A stretch of DNA of 64,000 nt. Origin: Firmicutes bacterium CAG:194 (GTDB lineage: Bacteria > Bacillota > Clostridia > Lachnospirales > Lachnospiraceae). The stretch is taken from NCBI GenBank assembly GCA_000432915.1, contig HF995235.1, positions 74,235 through 138,234 on the forward strand. The letters run 5' to 3'. The position numbers were made by a program, and so were the translations under genes. Under the pieces are notes generated by a model that was given only the letters and a program-made list of their open reading frames with translations, made no database searches and was not told where the DNA came from. Below, one piece after another: positions 14,737 to 24,172 of this stretch (position 1 is its first letter; every line of letters begins with the position of its first letter).

Positions 14737-16509
14737 TCACACTCTGTCCAATACCAGCCTCGGAATCCTGATCACAAACGTTGTCCCATCCTCTTTCGCG
14801 ATCACATAAAAGGAAACACGCCCCTCATATGCCAGCCTGAGTCTTGTCAGCACATTCACAAGCCCATAACCGTTCTTTTTGGTTTTGAAACTTTCCTTCA
14901 TCTCAGCGATCGACATCTGCATCAGACCATTGATCTTCTCACATGCATCCGGCGCAATCGGTGTCCCACTGTTATATGACGTCAGCACCAGTTCCTCCTC
15001 TTCCCTCCGGACTGTAATCTCTATCCTGTAATGTGCAGACTGTCCATCAAACCCGTATTTAATAGCATTTTCCACCAGCGGCTGTAAAACAAGCTTCAGC
15101 ATCCGTTCCTTGTCCGCATCCACTTCGCAGTGTATCTCATACCGGAACAGATCCGCATTCCTGATCTGCTGGATTTCCATATAGTTTCTCACGTTTTCCA
15201 GCTCATCCGCTACTGATACGATTTCTTCTCCTTTGCTTAAGGAAAGCCGCAGATATTTGGAGAGTGCCTGAATCATACGCATGGTCGTCTCTTCCTTATT
15301 TATACGCGCCAACATGTAGATCGTATCCAGTGTATTATACAAAAAATGCGGATTCATCTGGTTCAGAAGCATATTGACCTCGACTGTCCGCAATTCTTTT
15401 TCCTGCGATTTTACCTCTGCCACAAGCTGCTCGATATTACCCAGCATTTCATTATAAGAATGCCCAATCTGATCCAGCTCTGTTTTGGTATGTAGCTCTT
15501 CCATCCGCGTATAATCATTTCCGTGAAATCCTGCCATCTTTTTGCTGATCTTCTGGATCGGCAGGGAAAGGATCCGTGAAAAGTATACGCTGAGAATCAG
15601 TGCCAGTACCATCGTAAACAAAAAAATCAAAAGCATCACGGTCATTATTCTTCCCATCCCCGCATGCAGCACATGATCCGGTACATAAACAGAAACTGTC
15701 ATCCCGCTTTCCTTCTGCCTGTATGCACACAGCATACCATGTCCTATTTTCCCCCTGCTGATGATCATTCCGTTTCCTTCGGTTGCAAGAATCCGCTCTT
15801 TTGCAAGTATCAAAGGTTTCCTTGCCTCATCACTATCGTTATTTTGAAAGCAGACTTCACCGTCCGCATCCATGATCTGCATCAAAATACCTTCTTCTGC
15901 CAGATCGCTGTCTCCGGTAATATTCTGAAAAAAAACAGGATCCATTTTCAGAAACAGCATTCCGGGTTCATGCTCATAGTTCATGTTTCGGATATAACGC
16001 CCTATAAACAACGCGTCCTTTCCTGTCCCGAACAGTGTATCCTTTGTCCAGAACCACGTCGTTGTCGCATAAGATCCCTGCAAAAACCTCTCCATGTCAC
16101 TTTCCCTGAATTTGTGATATGTAAGTTTTGAATAGGATCTTGTATATACATTTTTTTTATTGTCCACATAACAATATTCTGCTACATCATCCAGATTGAT
16201 AAATGCAAAATACCGGCTCAGCGCACTTCTCTGGGTTCTGCTCATAGCTGCTTTACGCAGACTTTTCTGCACACCGTCATAAACGATACAGTCCGCTGTC
16301 GCCTCATCCGTTTTTTCAAACAAAAGATCCATTGCAGCACCCAGATTTTCACACATGGTATTATAATTATCCATCATTACGGTTTCCTGATTTTTCTGCA
16401 CGACCCAGCTGACACCCGCACCACACAATACCATGGCAGATAGCAGAAGACATACTGTATACTTCAGATATCTTATTTGAATACTTGATCTCTTCTCCCT
16501 TTTTTTCAT
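14737..16509 (-). CDS. YesM-type sensor histidine kinase
   Basis: A 590-residue membrane kinase. Two membrane helices (about 14-36 and 287-309) flank a 250-residue extracellular sensor region. A HAMP domain follows (RILSLPIQKISKKMAGFHGN), then the His_kinase domain with the phospho-acceptor His at about residue 388 in NQMNPHFLYNTLDTIY, and an HATPase domain with N-box LVLQPLVENAIKYGF and a GYGLVNV glycine box. Its ATG overlaps the stop of the response-regulator gene by four bases. This family controls carbohydrate uptake genes, so the likely targets are the binding protein, permeases, malQ and glgP downstream. Confidence 0.95.
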   Translation of the reverse strand: MKKREKRSSIQIRYLKYTVCLLLSAMVLCGAGVSWVVQKNQETVMMDNYNTMCENLGAAMDLLFEKTDEATADCIVYDGVQKSLRKAAMSRTQRSALSRYFAFINLDDVAEYCYVDNKKNVYTRSYSKLTYHKFRESDMERFLQGSYATTTWFWTKDTLFGTGKDALFIGRYIRNMNYEHEPGMLFLKMDPVFFQNITGDSDLAEEGILMQIMDADGEVCFQNNDSDEARKPLILAKERILATEGNGMIISRGKIGHGMLCAYRQKESGMTVSVYVPDHVLHAGMGRIMTVMLLIFLFTMVLALILSVYFSRILSLPIQKISKKMAGFHGNDYTRMEELHTKTELDQIGHSYNEMLGNIEQLVAEVKSQEKELRTVEVNMLLNQMNPHFLYNTLDTIYMLARINKEETTMRMIQALSKYLRLSLSKGEEIVSVADELENVRNYMEIQQIRNADLFRYEIHCEVDADKERMLKLVLQPLVENAIKYGFDGQSAHYRIEITVRREEEELVLTSYNSGTPIAPDACEKINGLMQMSIAEMKESFKTKKNGYGLVNVLTRLRLAYEGRVSFYVIAKEDGTTFVIRIPRLVLDRV

Positions 16510-18095
16510 GCTTCAAATCCCTTTTTATAGTCGCTTGGCAATATACCGGCGTACTGCTTAAACAAATGTGTAAAGTACGAGGGATTACTGATACCAACCG
16601 TTTCGCATATCATACTGATACTCGCATCCCCCTCTTGCAGCATTTTCTTTGCTTTCTCCATCCGACGCTGTAATAAATACTGCTTAAATGTCATCTGCAT
16701 GGCGTTTTTAAACACACGTCCGAAATATACCGGATTCAGGAACACATACGATGCAACAGAAACAATTGACAGATTTTCATCCTGTAGATTTTCTTCTATA
16801 AAGCCAAGTGCATCTGCCATATATTTTTCGGCAGATTTTCCGTCATCTTCTGCTGCAATCTCTTTTCTGTCCTGAGTTGCTTCCAGAAGAATTTTATAGC
16901 AGACATCGATTGCTCTGGAAGGGCTCAAATTCTGCAGATTCTGGTAGTACCTGCCAAATTTGTCCCGTAGTCTGTCTGTCATACCGTATGTCTCCATCAG
17001 CATATCATCTGCATGGATCATCAGATAGTGAATATAGCCGCACTGTTTTTCCTCTTCCGGCGGCAGCTGATATATAAAAGAAACAAATGCATTTTTCAGA
17101 TCCGCATCCGCATTTTTCCGTATCGCGCTGAGCACAGACGAAATCGCATCCATCATCTCTCTCTGCTTAAAATCCTCCTCCGTCTTCCGGATCGCAAAAA
17201 TGCCTTCATTGTTTTCACCTGCCTGCATAAGGATCCGGTCTGCTTCCACACAACTTGCCTGCAGTCCTTCTATTCCCTTATAAGGCCTTGAAACAGCCAT
17301 GGCAAGCGGTCTACTGATCGCATTTCTTGCCTCTTCCAGCATCTGTCTTGCCTTTTGTACAGCTCCGTTATCCTCTGTATGCAGAATATAAATCAGCACG
17401 CCCGATCTTCCTATAAAATGATAGCAGGGATATAACGGCAGCAGTTCCCTTTCCAGAAACTCCGCTAACGCCAGACGGCTGTTTTCAAAATCCGCCGGAG
17501 AAGTAATCTGATATACAAGATCGATATCCGCAAACACAGCAATATATTTTTCATTTGGCTGCGGTATTTCCTCCAGCATTTCAAAGATTTCCATCATCTG
17601 CTTTTGTAATATCTCCCCGCGGATATATTTCTGCACCATAACCTGCAGAAAATTATTTTCATCCCTGCGCAGGATATTTTCCATTTTATGCAGCTTCTGC
17701 GTTTCCCGGATCTTTTTCATGCACTGCTCGTAGGCACCTCTCATGGTTTCCGTCAGCTTATCATCCTCGATCGGCTTTAAAAGATAAGCGTACGCACCCA
17801 TATCGCAGGCTTTCTGTGCATATTCAAAATCCCTGTAAGCACTGAGCACAATAAACAGGCAGTCAATACCTCTTTTAGCCATTTCCTCCATGACCATCAG
17901 ACCACTGATCTGCCGCATCCTGATATCCGTCAGCACAACATCGGGCCGCTCTTTTTCAATTACCTCGATTGCCTGCTCGCCGCTCATGGCACTTCCGACA
18001 ACACGAAAGCCCATCTGCTCCCAGTCATAAGTCTGCAAAAGTCCCTGCAGCAGAATTGCCTCATCATCCACGATCACCAGTTTTAATAATTCCAT
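16506..18095 (-). CDS. YesN-type response regulator with AraC DNA-binding domain
   Basis: A 529-residue regulator. The receiver domain is N-terminal (LVIVDDEAILLQGLL, phospho-acceptor Asp57 in VVLTDIRM, and the conserved Lys in LLKPIEDD). A long middle region of about 300 residues follows, then a C-terminal AraC-type double HTH (SIVSVASYVFLNPVYFGRVF and SMICETVGISNPSYFTHLFK). I use the ATG at 18095, after AAGGAAGGCAGGGC, rather than an in-frame GTG at 18125. It partners with the kinase encoded next, with four-base overlap, and probably activates the downstream sugar operon. Confidence 0.94.
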   Translation of the reverse strand: MELLKLVIVDDEAILLQGLLQTYDWEQMGFRVVGSAMSGEQAIEVIEKERPDVVLTDIRMRQISGLMVMEEMAKRGIDCLFIVLSAYRDFEYAQKACDMGAYAYLLKPIEDDKLTETMRGAYEQCMKKIRETQKLHKMENILRRDENNFLQVMVQKYIRGEILQKQMMEIFEMLEEIPQPNEKYIAVFADIDLVYQITSPADFENSRLALAEFLERELLPLYPCYHFIGRSGVLIYILHTEDNGAVQKARQMLEEARNAISRPLAMAVSRPYKGIEGLQASCVEADRILMQAGENNEGIFAIRKTEEDFKQREMMDAISSVLSAIRKNADADLKNAFVSFIYQLPPEEEKQCGYIHYLMIHADDMLMETYGMTDRLRDKFGRYYQNLQNLSPSRAIDVCYKILLEATQDRKEIAAEDDGKSAEKYMADALGFIEENLQDENLSIVSVASYVFLNPVYFGRVFKNAMQMTFKQYLLQRRMEKAKKMLQEGDASISMICETVGISNPSYFTHLFKQYAGILPSDYKKGFEA

Positions 18096-18198
18096 GCCCT
18101 GCCTTCCTTTCTGTTCATCGCCCACAAAAGGGCAGACTGTGGCAGTTTATCCATTATATATATTTATAATAGTACCTGTTTTAAACACCCGATACTTT

Positions 18199-19596
18199 TT
18201 ATTCTGTCCGGATCGCAGCCAATGGGCTTAATTTCATCGCCCGCAGGGACGGGAAAAATCCTGCTATCATACCAACTAGAACCGCAAATACGATTGAGAT
18301 AACCGCCAGCCACCATGGAATATAGGATAGTCCCACACTGGCACTGACCGCTTGGTCCACACCCAGATCAGCTGTTTTGACCACAGAATTGATCACGCCG
18401 GACAGTCCGTAACTCAAACCAAGTCCGACTACGCCGCCGATCAGACCGATATAGCCTGCCTCCATCAAAAACATACTCTGGATATTACGCATATCACAGC
18501 CAAGTACCTTCATAATACCGATCTCTTTTGTGCGCTCATAGATTGACATCATCATTGTGTTCGCGATCCCGATTGCCGCAACAAAGAGTGAAACCGCACC
18601 AATCCCGCCGAGTGCCAGCTGGATATATTTGTACTGTCCCTGCATGGATGCCACCCACTCCGCATTTGAGGTGGCCTGATAGCCCATATCATTGATCTCA
18701 TTCTGCACCTGCTGGACATAATCCATGTTATCTACATTCACAATAACACTGGTATAGTAAATATCTTTATATGCCTTCCCATTTGCCGTCGTTGGCTGTC
18801 CGGGGATCACGGAACCTCTGAATTCCTTACGCAGAAGTGTTTTGAGCTGTTCCAGATCACAGAATACATAACTACTGTTACTGTTATAATCCTCCATACC
18901 GCCTGCCATGACACCTGCGGTATCCACCACATATTTCTTTGGAACAGTCACTGCCTGTCCTTTATCATCCGTACCGCCCCAGATTGCATTATAATAACGA
19001 TCCACATCAAAGACATATAGGATCGTATCCTGCATCAGATCAATATCCGGTAATGTTCCGTTGTACCAATAGCCCTCTCCGGTCTTATCATTATAGAAAT
19101 CACCCAGCACCATATTGCCGTATACAACGGAAAGCTGACCTTCTCCCGGCTGGGGGAGACTGCCCCTTCCCAGATCAAGCTGCAGATTCTGCATTTTATC
19201 CGCTGCCACACCTCTGAGCTGGATATTTGCCTGAAAACCGCCGGAAATAGCAAGTGCATCCGTATCCAGCACCGGATAGGCGTCTTTCACATGATCCAGC
19301 TGTAGGATATTTTCCACCAGAGCATCATCCAGATGCTCCGCTGTCTGTGACTTGGAAGCGGCTCCGGTAATAGAGGAATCCACCGTATAAGAATCCTGTT
19401 CCGTTACAGTAACGGTTGTTATTCCACCATATTTTTCGATTTCAGCCATCGATGCTCTGGAAAGCCCCAGTCCGAGGGAGATCATGACCACAATAGACGC
19501 GGATCCGACCACAACACCAAGCACGGTCAGAAACGTCCGCACTTTTCGTTTCCACAGACTGCTTAAGCTCATGCGAAACATATCACGAAATTTCAT
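18199..19596 (-). CDS. MacB/FtsX-type ABC transporter permease
   Basis: A 465-residue membrane protein with the MacB layout: an N-terminal helix (RTFLTVLGVVVGSASIVVMI), an extracytoplasmic domain of roughly 260 residues, and three C-terminal helices of the FtsX domain (GAVSLFVAAIGIANTMMMSI, EIGIMKVLGC, FLMEAGYIGLIGGVVGLGL). The start at 19596 is preceded by AAAGGA and overlaps the end of the secreted-protein gene by 14 bases. It works with the ATPase at 21431-22132. Such transporters act as mechanotransmitters or exporters; the substrate is unknown. No matching HlyD-type adaptor is present, but the secreted anchored protein between them could fill that role. Confidence 0.9.
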   Translation of the reverse strand: MKFRDMFRMSLSSLWKRKVRTFLTVLGVVVGSASIVVMISLGLGLSRASMAEIEKYGGITTVTVTEQDSYTVDSSITGAASKSQTAEHLDDALVENILQLDHVKDAYPVLDTDALAISGGFQANIQLRGVAADKMQNLQLDLGRGSLPQPGEGQLSVVYGNMVLGDFYNDKTGEGYWYNGTLPDIDLMQDTILYVFDVDRYYNAIWGGTDDKGQAVTVPKKYVVDTAGVMAGGMEDYNSNSSYVFCDLEQLKTLLRKEFRGSVIPGQPTTANGKAYKDIYYTSVIVNVDNMDYVQQVQNEINDMGYQATSNAEWVASMQGQYKYIQLALGGIGAVSLFVAAIGIANTMMMSIYERTKEIGIMKVLGCDMRNIQSMFLMEAGYIGLIGGVVGLGLSYGLSGVINSVVKTADLGVDQAVSASVGLSYIPWWLAVISIVFAVLVGMIAGFFPSLRAMKLSPLAAIRTE

Positions 19597-21391
19597 CCGC
19601 GTCGTCCTTTCCGTTTTTATCCTTTTCTCCGTCATCTACAGAATCTGTTTCTTCATCATCCTCTTCCAATAGATCTAATTCCTCTGCCAGAAGTTTCTTT
19701 GCCTTCCGCTTTTTCAGGAGAATTACAATAACAACCGCTATTGTAAGCAATACAACACCGATCAGTGTAATGATCACAGCCTTTTTACTGCTTCCCGTGG
19801 AATCATCATATTCCACTTCCTCCATATCCCAGTCATCCATACCGGCCAATCCTGTATCTTCTGTCACCATCAGCGTCATTTCCTGTTCGTAGCTGGATTC
19901 ATTCCCTGCTTCATCTTCATAGGTGATAACGGCCTTGATCGTTCCGTCGTCTTTTGTGGCAGCCTGTCCTGTCACAAGTGCATCTACCGTTCCGGTACCG
20001 CCTGCTTCAATCTTACCGATAAAGCTCTCACCGCCTGTGACGGAATCTCCTTCAAATTTTACCTGTACATTGTACAGTGTTGTTTTTCCTGTATTGTAAA
20101 TACTGAACATGATGTCAGCTTCGTTTCCGACCGAGATCGTAGCAGGCAGGATCTCAGGTGTGCTGAGCTCAAATTTTGCAGCCTGATGGATCGGGATCGA
20201 TACATCTGCCGTAGACGTATACGCCGTATAAGCATCATCCTCATAATCCATTGTCACGTCAAGCTGATATGGTTTTTGTGACAAATCAGACTTTGCCGTC
20301 ATTTCTATTGAAAGATCTGTTGTCGCATTTTTGCCGATAGAACTGATATAAGCCGTATTGGAGCCGGAAGTCGGCAGAAAAGCCGCATAGGTATTTTCCG
20401 TATCACTGCCTTCCGACGGTGCGTTAAAATTAACCAGCATATTGGATACTGCCGTTCTCTTGGATGTATTTTTCAGATGCAATGTCAGCGTAAAGGTATC
20501 TCCTGCATTGACTTCCGCAGGATCTGTCGTAAAACCTGTCACAATGACACGCGGCGTCGAACTGCCGCTTCCTTCCGTTTCCACATTTCCGCTGCCCGGT
20601 GCTCCGACAACCTTCACATACGTAGTCAACGTTGCACTTTCGGCTTCCGTTCCTACATAATATAAAGCAGTAAACTGCAGCTTGTAGTACCCTGACGGTG
20701 CATCCTCTCTTGTCTTCAGCGTCCATGTCAGTTCACGTCTTCTGTCCATATCACTCTGTCCGTTGCCTTTGCCGGGCAGATCTGTGATCATCTGGGTATA
20801 ACCGCTCGTTTCAATCTCAAACGGCCATTCCGTTACCGAATTTGATATAACCGGTGTAACAGATATGTTAGCCAGATTAACACTTCCCATATTGACAACC
20901 GGCAATACAATATTGACATTTTGTCCGTAGGTTGCGACCGGCGTGACCCAGTCACCACCCACCATCACAAAATCGCTCGTGGAAGATGGATTCACGCTTG
21001 CGTCATCCTGTCCGTTGTTATCGTCTCCCGCCACCAGTGCATCGACTGCCGCCTTTGCACTTGAAACGCAGTCCTCAATACTGGCAGAAGTGGAAAGACC
21101 CGATTTATTCTTATCCTTATCCGCAGTTCCGATCAGCTCCTGATACTTTGCAACAAGCTCATCTATCTTTTTTGCGGTTTCCGCATCGGTCTTCAGCTTT
21201 GTAATACTGCCGTAGTCCCCGATCTCTTTTACCGCATCTTCTTTTTCTTTCTGCAGTGTATCTGTCTTTGACTGTGTCTGCGTCGTCTGCTGTGTCCCCG
21301 CTGTCTGCGTTGCCATAACAGGTGTTACATTTCCCAGAACAAGCATTGCAGACAGAAGTGCAATTCCCGTTTTTTTCAATTTCATAGTCAT
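19583..21391 (-). CDS. Large secreted, C-terminally membrane-anchored protein (COG1361/NPCBM-like repeats)
   Basis: A 602-residue protein with a signal peptide (residues 1-27, ending VMA-TQ). Then come a Thr/Gln-rich helical region and several Ig-like/CARDB beta domains (VGGDWVTPVATYGQNVNIVL, VIVTGFTTDPAEVNAGDTFT, LTLHLKNTSKRTAVSN, ILPATISVGNEADIMFSIYN). A single helix near residue 545 (KKAVIITLIGVVLLTIAVVI) and an acidic cytoplasmic tail end it. This is the COG1361 architecture (S-layer-like adhesion domains). It sits inside a coupled ABC transporter operon, so it is probably the extracellular partner of that transporter. AGGAGG precedes the ATG. Confidence 0.85.
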   Translation of the reverse strand: MTMKLKKTGIALLSAMLVLGNVTPVMATQTAGTQQTTQTQSKTDTLQKEKEDAVKEIGDYGSITKLKTDAETAKKIDELVAKYQELIGTADKDKNKSGLSTSASIEDCVSSAKAAVDALVAGDDNNGQDDASVNPSSTSDFVMVGGDWVTPVATYGQNVNIVLPVVNMGSVNLANISVTPVISNSVTEWPFEIETSGYTQMITDLPGKGNGQSDMDRRRELTWTLKTREDAPSGYYKLQFTALYYVGTEAESATLTTYVKVVGAPGSGNVETEGSGSSTPRVIVTGFTTDPAEVNAGDTFTLTLHLKNTSKRTAVSNMLVNFNAPSEGSDTENTYAAFLPTSGSNTAYISSIGKNATTDLSIEMTAKSDLSQKPYQLDVTMDYEDDAYTAYTSTADVSIPIHQAAKFELSTPEILPATISVGNEADIMFSIYNTGKTTLYNVQVKFEGDSVTGGESFIGKIEAGGTGTVDALVTGQAATKDDGTIKAVITYEDEAGNESSYEQEMTLMVTEDTGLAGMDDWDMEEVEYDDSTGSSKKAVIITLIGVVLLTIAVVIVILLKKRKAKKLLAEELDLLEEDDEETDSVDDGEKDKNGKDDADEIS

Positions 21392-21430
21392 GAAACGAAC
21401 TCCTCCTTTATTTCATGCGCTGTATGCCCA

Positions 21431-22132
21431 TTATTGTTCTCTTCCTGCTTCAATACTGACGATCTTACCGTCAGAAATCCGGAAAATCCGGTCTGCAAAC
21501 CCGGCCAGATGGTCGTCATGCGTTACCATAACAAGCGTCTGGTTTTGTTCATGTATGATCTTTCTGATCAGCTCCATTACTTCCGCCGAAGTATGGGAAT
21601 CCAGATTGCCCGTCGGTTCATCCGCAAAAATAATCTGCGGATTGACAACAAGTGCCCTTGCAATTCCGACTCTCTGCTGCTGTCCGCCTGACATCTGCGT
21701 CGGTTTATGGTTCTTATGTCCGGAAAGCCCTACCAGATCAAGCACCTGCGCTGCTTTTTCCAGCCTTTTTGCCTTATCCATTCCCTGAAAGGTAAGCGGC
21801 AAAGCTACATTTTCCACAGCACTTAAAGCCGGCAGAAGATTAAACGACTGAAAGATAAAGCCGATATGTTCTCTTCTGAACTTTACGAGCTGGTTTTCAC
21901 TTTTCTTTTCGATATGTTCTCCCGCGATCACGATCTGTCCCTTTGTCGGTTTTTCAAGTCCTGCCAGCATATTCAAAAGCGTAGACTTACCGGAACCGGA
22001 TGTACCTACGATAGAACAGAACTCTCCCTTTTGAATGGTGAAATCCACGCCATTCAGCGCCTTTACCTTACTGTCACCAACTCGGTATACCTTATAGAGA
22101 TCTTTTACGCGGATAACTGTTTTACCTGCCAT
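21431..22132 (-). CDS. ABC transporter ATP-binding protein, MacB/LolD type
   Basis: A 233-residue ATPase with Walker A GTSGSGKST, Q-loop FQSFNLLPALSA, signature MSGGQQQRVGIARAL, Walker B PQIIFADEPTGNLDS and H-loop VMVTHDDHLA, all of the LolD/MacB class. The ATG follows the amylase stop with no gap (TAGATG), and its ribosome site GGAG lies inside the amylase end, so translation is coupled. It pairs with the permease at 18199-19596; the secreted COG1361 protein lies between them. Confidence 0.95.
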   Translation of the reverse strand: MAGKTVIRVKDLYKVYRVGDSKVKALNGVDFTIQKGEFCSIVGTSGSGKSTLLNMLAGLEKPTKGQIVIAGEHIEKKSENQLVKFRREHIGFIFQSFNLLPALSAVENVALPLTFQGMDKAKRLEKAAQVLDLVGLSGHKNHKPTQMSGGQQQRVGIARALVVNPQIIFADEPTGNLDSHTSAEVMELIRKIIHEQNQTLVMVTHDDHLAGFADRIFRISDGKIVSIEAGREQ

Positions 22133-23446
22133 CTATCGCTCCATTTTCCAAAATGCCGCACTGTATGGTGCCAGCTCACTGCCACCGCCAAAATCATGTA
22201 TATCGCCCGTTATTAAATCGACAGCCTGTCCACAGCCCGCATCAAAATGCGCTGTGTAGCTGTTCTCATCCGCATTGATCGCAACGAATACTCTTTCACT
22301 TTCTGTCTCTCTTGCAAAGATGCACTGTCTGTTTGTCAGTACCACGCTGCGGAAGCTTCCATAATTCAACGCTTCGCTGTTCTTCTTTGCTTCTGCCAGC
22401 TTTGTAATAAAAGCAGACAGGTCATTATATACAGGTGCATCAAAGCTTACGCGAAGCGCCGGATCCCCCTCGCTCTTATTAGCCTTTGCGCCCCATTCAC
22501 TTCCGTAATACACACATGGGATGCCCGGCATGCCAAACATCATCGCATAAATAAGCGGCAGATGCTTTTCATTTGTCAGATTGCTTGCAATTCTCGAAAC
22601 ATCGTGGTTATCCACAAATGATAACAGATGTTTTCCTTTATATAACGTCCAATTCTCCGGTCCGAACTGACGCAGCAAAGAATGAACGATCTCAAACATG
22701 TTCATGCTGTTGAAGCTGGAGAACAGTCCCTTGTAACACTCGTAATTCGTTACGGAGTGGAATATCTGGTCATTCATCATTCTGTTATAATCGCCATGCA
22801 GCATTTCCCCTACCAGAAAGAAATCCTGCTTCTGACTGTCACAGAAGCTCCGCAGCCGTCTTGCGAAGTCTTCGTCCAGGCAATATGCCACATCAAGGCG
22901 CAGTCCGTCGATATCAAATTCCTCGATCCAGCCCTTGATCGCGCTGAAAATATGCTGTACCACCTCTTCATTTCTGAGGTTTAATTTGACCAGATCATAG
23001 TTGCCTTCCCAGCCTTCATACCAGAGACCGTCATTATAATTGGAATTGCCGCCGAAATCGATCCGGGCAAACCAGTCTTTATAACGTGAGTTTTCCCGGT
23101 TCTGTAAAACATCCTGAAATGCCCAGAATCCTCTGCCCACATGATTGAACACGCCGTCCAGCACAACACGGATACCTTCCTTATGTAATGCATCACATAC
23201 TTTGGCAAAATCTGCATTCGTGCCAAGACGCTTATCGATCTTTGTATAATCTCTTGTATTATAGCCATGCGTATCAGATTCAAACACCGGCGAGAAGTAG
23301 ATTGCATTTGCTCCCAGCTTTTTGATGTGCGGGATCCAGTCGATCACTTTCTGAATTCTGTTTACTTCCACACCATCGTTTTCAAACGGAGCACCGCAAA
23401 AGCCCAGCGGATAAATCTGATAAAACACACTTTCATATGCCCACAT
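22133..23446 (-). CDS. Cytoplasmic GH13 alpha-amylase family glycoside hydrolase
   Basis: A 437-residue (beta/alpha)8 GH13 enzyme without a signal peptide, so it acts inside the cell. The four GH13 regions are clear: VVLDGVFNHVG (I), GLRLDVAY with the nucleophile Asp (II), FFLVGEMLHGDY with the acid/base Glu (III) and FVDNHDVSR (IV). The short C-terminal domain and the N-terminal WAYESVFYQIYPLGFCG resemble cyclomaltodextrinase/maltodextrin-hydrolysing enzymes. It would shorten imported maltodextrins and so connects to the alpha-glucan locus. It is the first gene of the operon that continues into the ABC transporter. Confidence 0.92.
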   Translation of the reverse strand: MWAYESVFYQIYPLGFCGAPFENDGVEVNRIQKVIDWIPHIKKLGANAIYFSPVFESDTHGYNTRDYTKIDKRLGTNADFAKVCDALHKEGIRVVLDGVFNHVGRGFWAFQDVLQNRENSRYKDWFARIDFGGNSNYNDGLWYEGWEGNYDLVKLNLRNEEVVQHIFSAIKGWIEEFDIDGLRLDVAYCLDEDFARRLRSFCDSQKQDFFLVGEMLHGDYNRMMNDQIFHSVTNYECYKGLFSSFNSMNMFEIVHSLLRQFGPENWTLYKGKHLLSFVDNHDVSRIASNLTNEKHLPLIYAMMFGMPGIPCVYYGSEWGAKANKSEGDPALRVSFDAPVYNDLSAFITKLAEAKKNSEALNYGSFRSVVLTNRQCIFARETESERVFVAINADENSYTAHFDAGCGQAVDLITGDIHDFGGGSELAPYSAAFWKMER

Positions 23447-23470
23447 AATTCCATTCCTCTTTTCTGAAGT

Positions 23471-23512
23471 TTGTTTTTCTTATCTTGTTTTTCTTATCTT
23501 GTTTTTCTTTAG
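23471..23512. repeat. 14-bp tandem repeat
   Basis: TTGTTTTTCTTATC is repeated twice perfectly at 23471-23498 and continues into a third, altered copy TTGTTTTTCTTTAG. It abuts the larger intergenic element that starts at 23498 and lies just upstream of the amylase start. Confidence 0.85.
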
Positions 23513-23732
23513 CGCTCATTATGATTTGCTCACGAATTCCGTGCTGTCGCACTCCATATCCTGCTACGGTATCCCTTGCAGGATATTCGTTCGCTAATGG
23601 CGCTAGAAAAACAAATGCCACCTGTCATGGAACCACGGCTCACGCACAATCGTCTACGACGATGAACCGCGGCTACATCATGCATCTTTGATGCATGACA
23701 GTTGTCGCTTGTTTTTCTTTAGCGCTCATTAT
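23498..23732. repeat. Mosaic intergenic repeat element (copy A) bounded by 25-bp direct repeats
   Basis: The same 25 bases, starting CTTGTTTTTCTTTAGCGC, occur at 23498-23522 and 23708-23732. Between them the left half matches the 39.0-kb element (shared GTGCTGTCGCACTCC hairpin, TCCTGC...GCAGGA hairpin, ATTCGTTCGCTA and GAAAAACAAATG). The right half shares 30 identical bases (23671-23700) with the 36.7-kb element. An inner GCGCTAGAAAAACAA (23602-23616) is the inverted partner of the outer repeats. It is non-coding and may be a MITE- or BIME-like repeat. Confidence 0.8.
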
Positions 23733-24172
23733 TATATCACACTCCGGTTGCAAAACCAAGATATGGCTCCCGGATTCCGGCATGGTTTTTGTGAAATATA
23801 TGTGACTGCTTCCATTTTGCATTTTCATTTTGCATCTGCTGTTATTTTATAGATGTATCTTTTTCAGTTAACATAAACATATTATGGATTTCTCTTTATT
23901 TTGCAAGATGTCTTGCAAGATGTTTTTTATATCTGCAAGAGTGACATTTGGAATAAGTTATCCACTTTTCCCGAGAAATCCACACTTTCCACATAGTTAT
24001 CCACAGATTATGACAAACCTGTCTTATCCGAAATTTGCTGTCCAAAATTGCAAAAAATGCATGTCATAATTGATTTTTCGAGTTTTCTCGACATTTTATC
24101 AATTTCATAACATGCATTCTTATTTTTCTTTTATGTCAACTTTCCTATGTGGATATCTTTGCGTTTCAAGTG
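23733..24172. other. Intergenic AT-rich stretch with a cluster of DnaA-box-like sites
   Basis: Sites are TTATCCACT (23958-23966), a perfect TTATCCACA (23997-24005), and ATATCCACA on the minus strand (24149-24157); TTATCCACC (24204-24212) lies just inside the helicase gene. ATCCACA- and TTCCACA-like half sites lie between. No gene is supported. There is no dnaA or dnaN here, so this is more likely a DnaA-binding cluster than the chromosome origin. Confidence 0.45.

Noticed and set aside
18126..18198. Promoter of the yesN gene from TATAAT near 18160
   Set aside because: The -10-like box sits in a run of alternating A and T, and no acceptable -35 box lies 16-18 bases upstream, so I did not list it.
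23471..23732. Possible CRISPR array
   Set aside because: The direct repeats are adjacent or 185 bases apart, without regular 30-40 base spacers, and no cas gene is near. The Cas4-like domain at 24173-26599 belongs to a helicase fusion.
23941..24172. Chromosome origin oriC
   Set aside because: DnaA-box-like sites occur, but there is no dnaA, dnaN, rpmH or gidA context and strand bias does not switch here.
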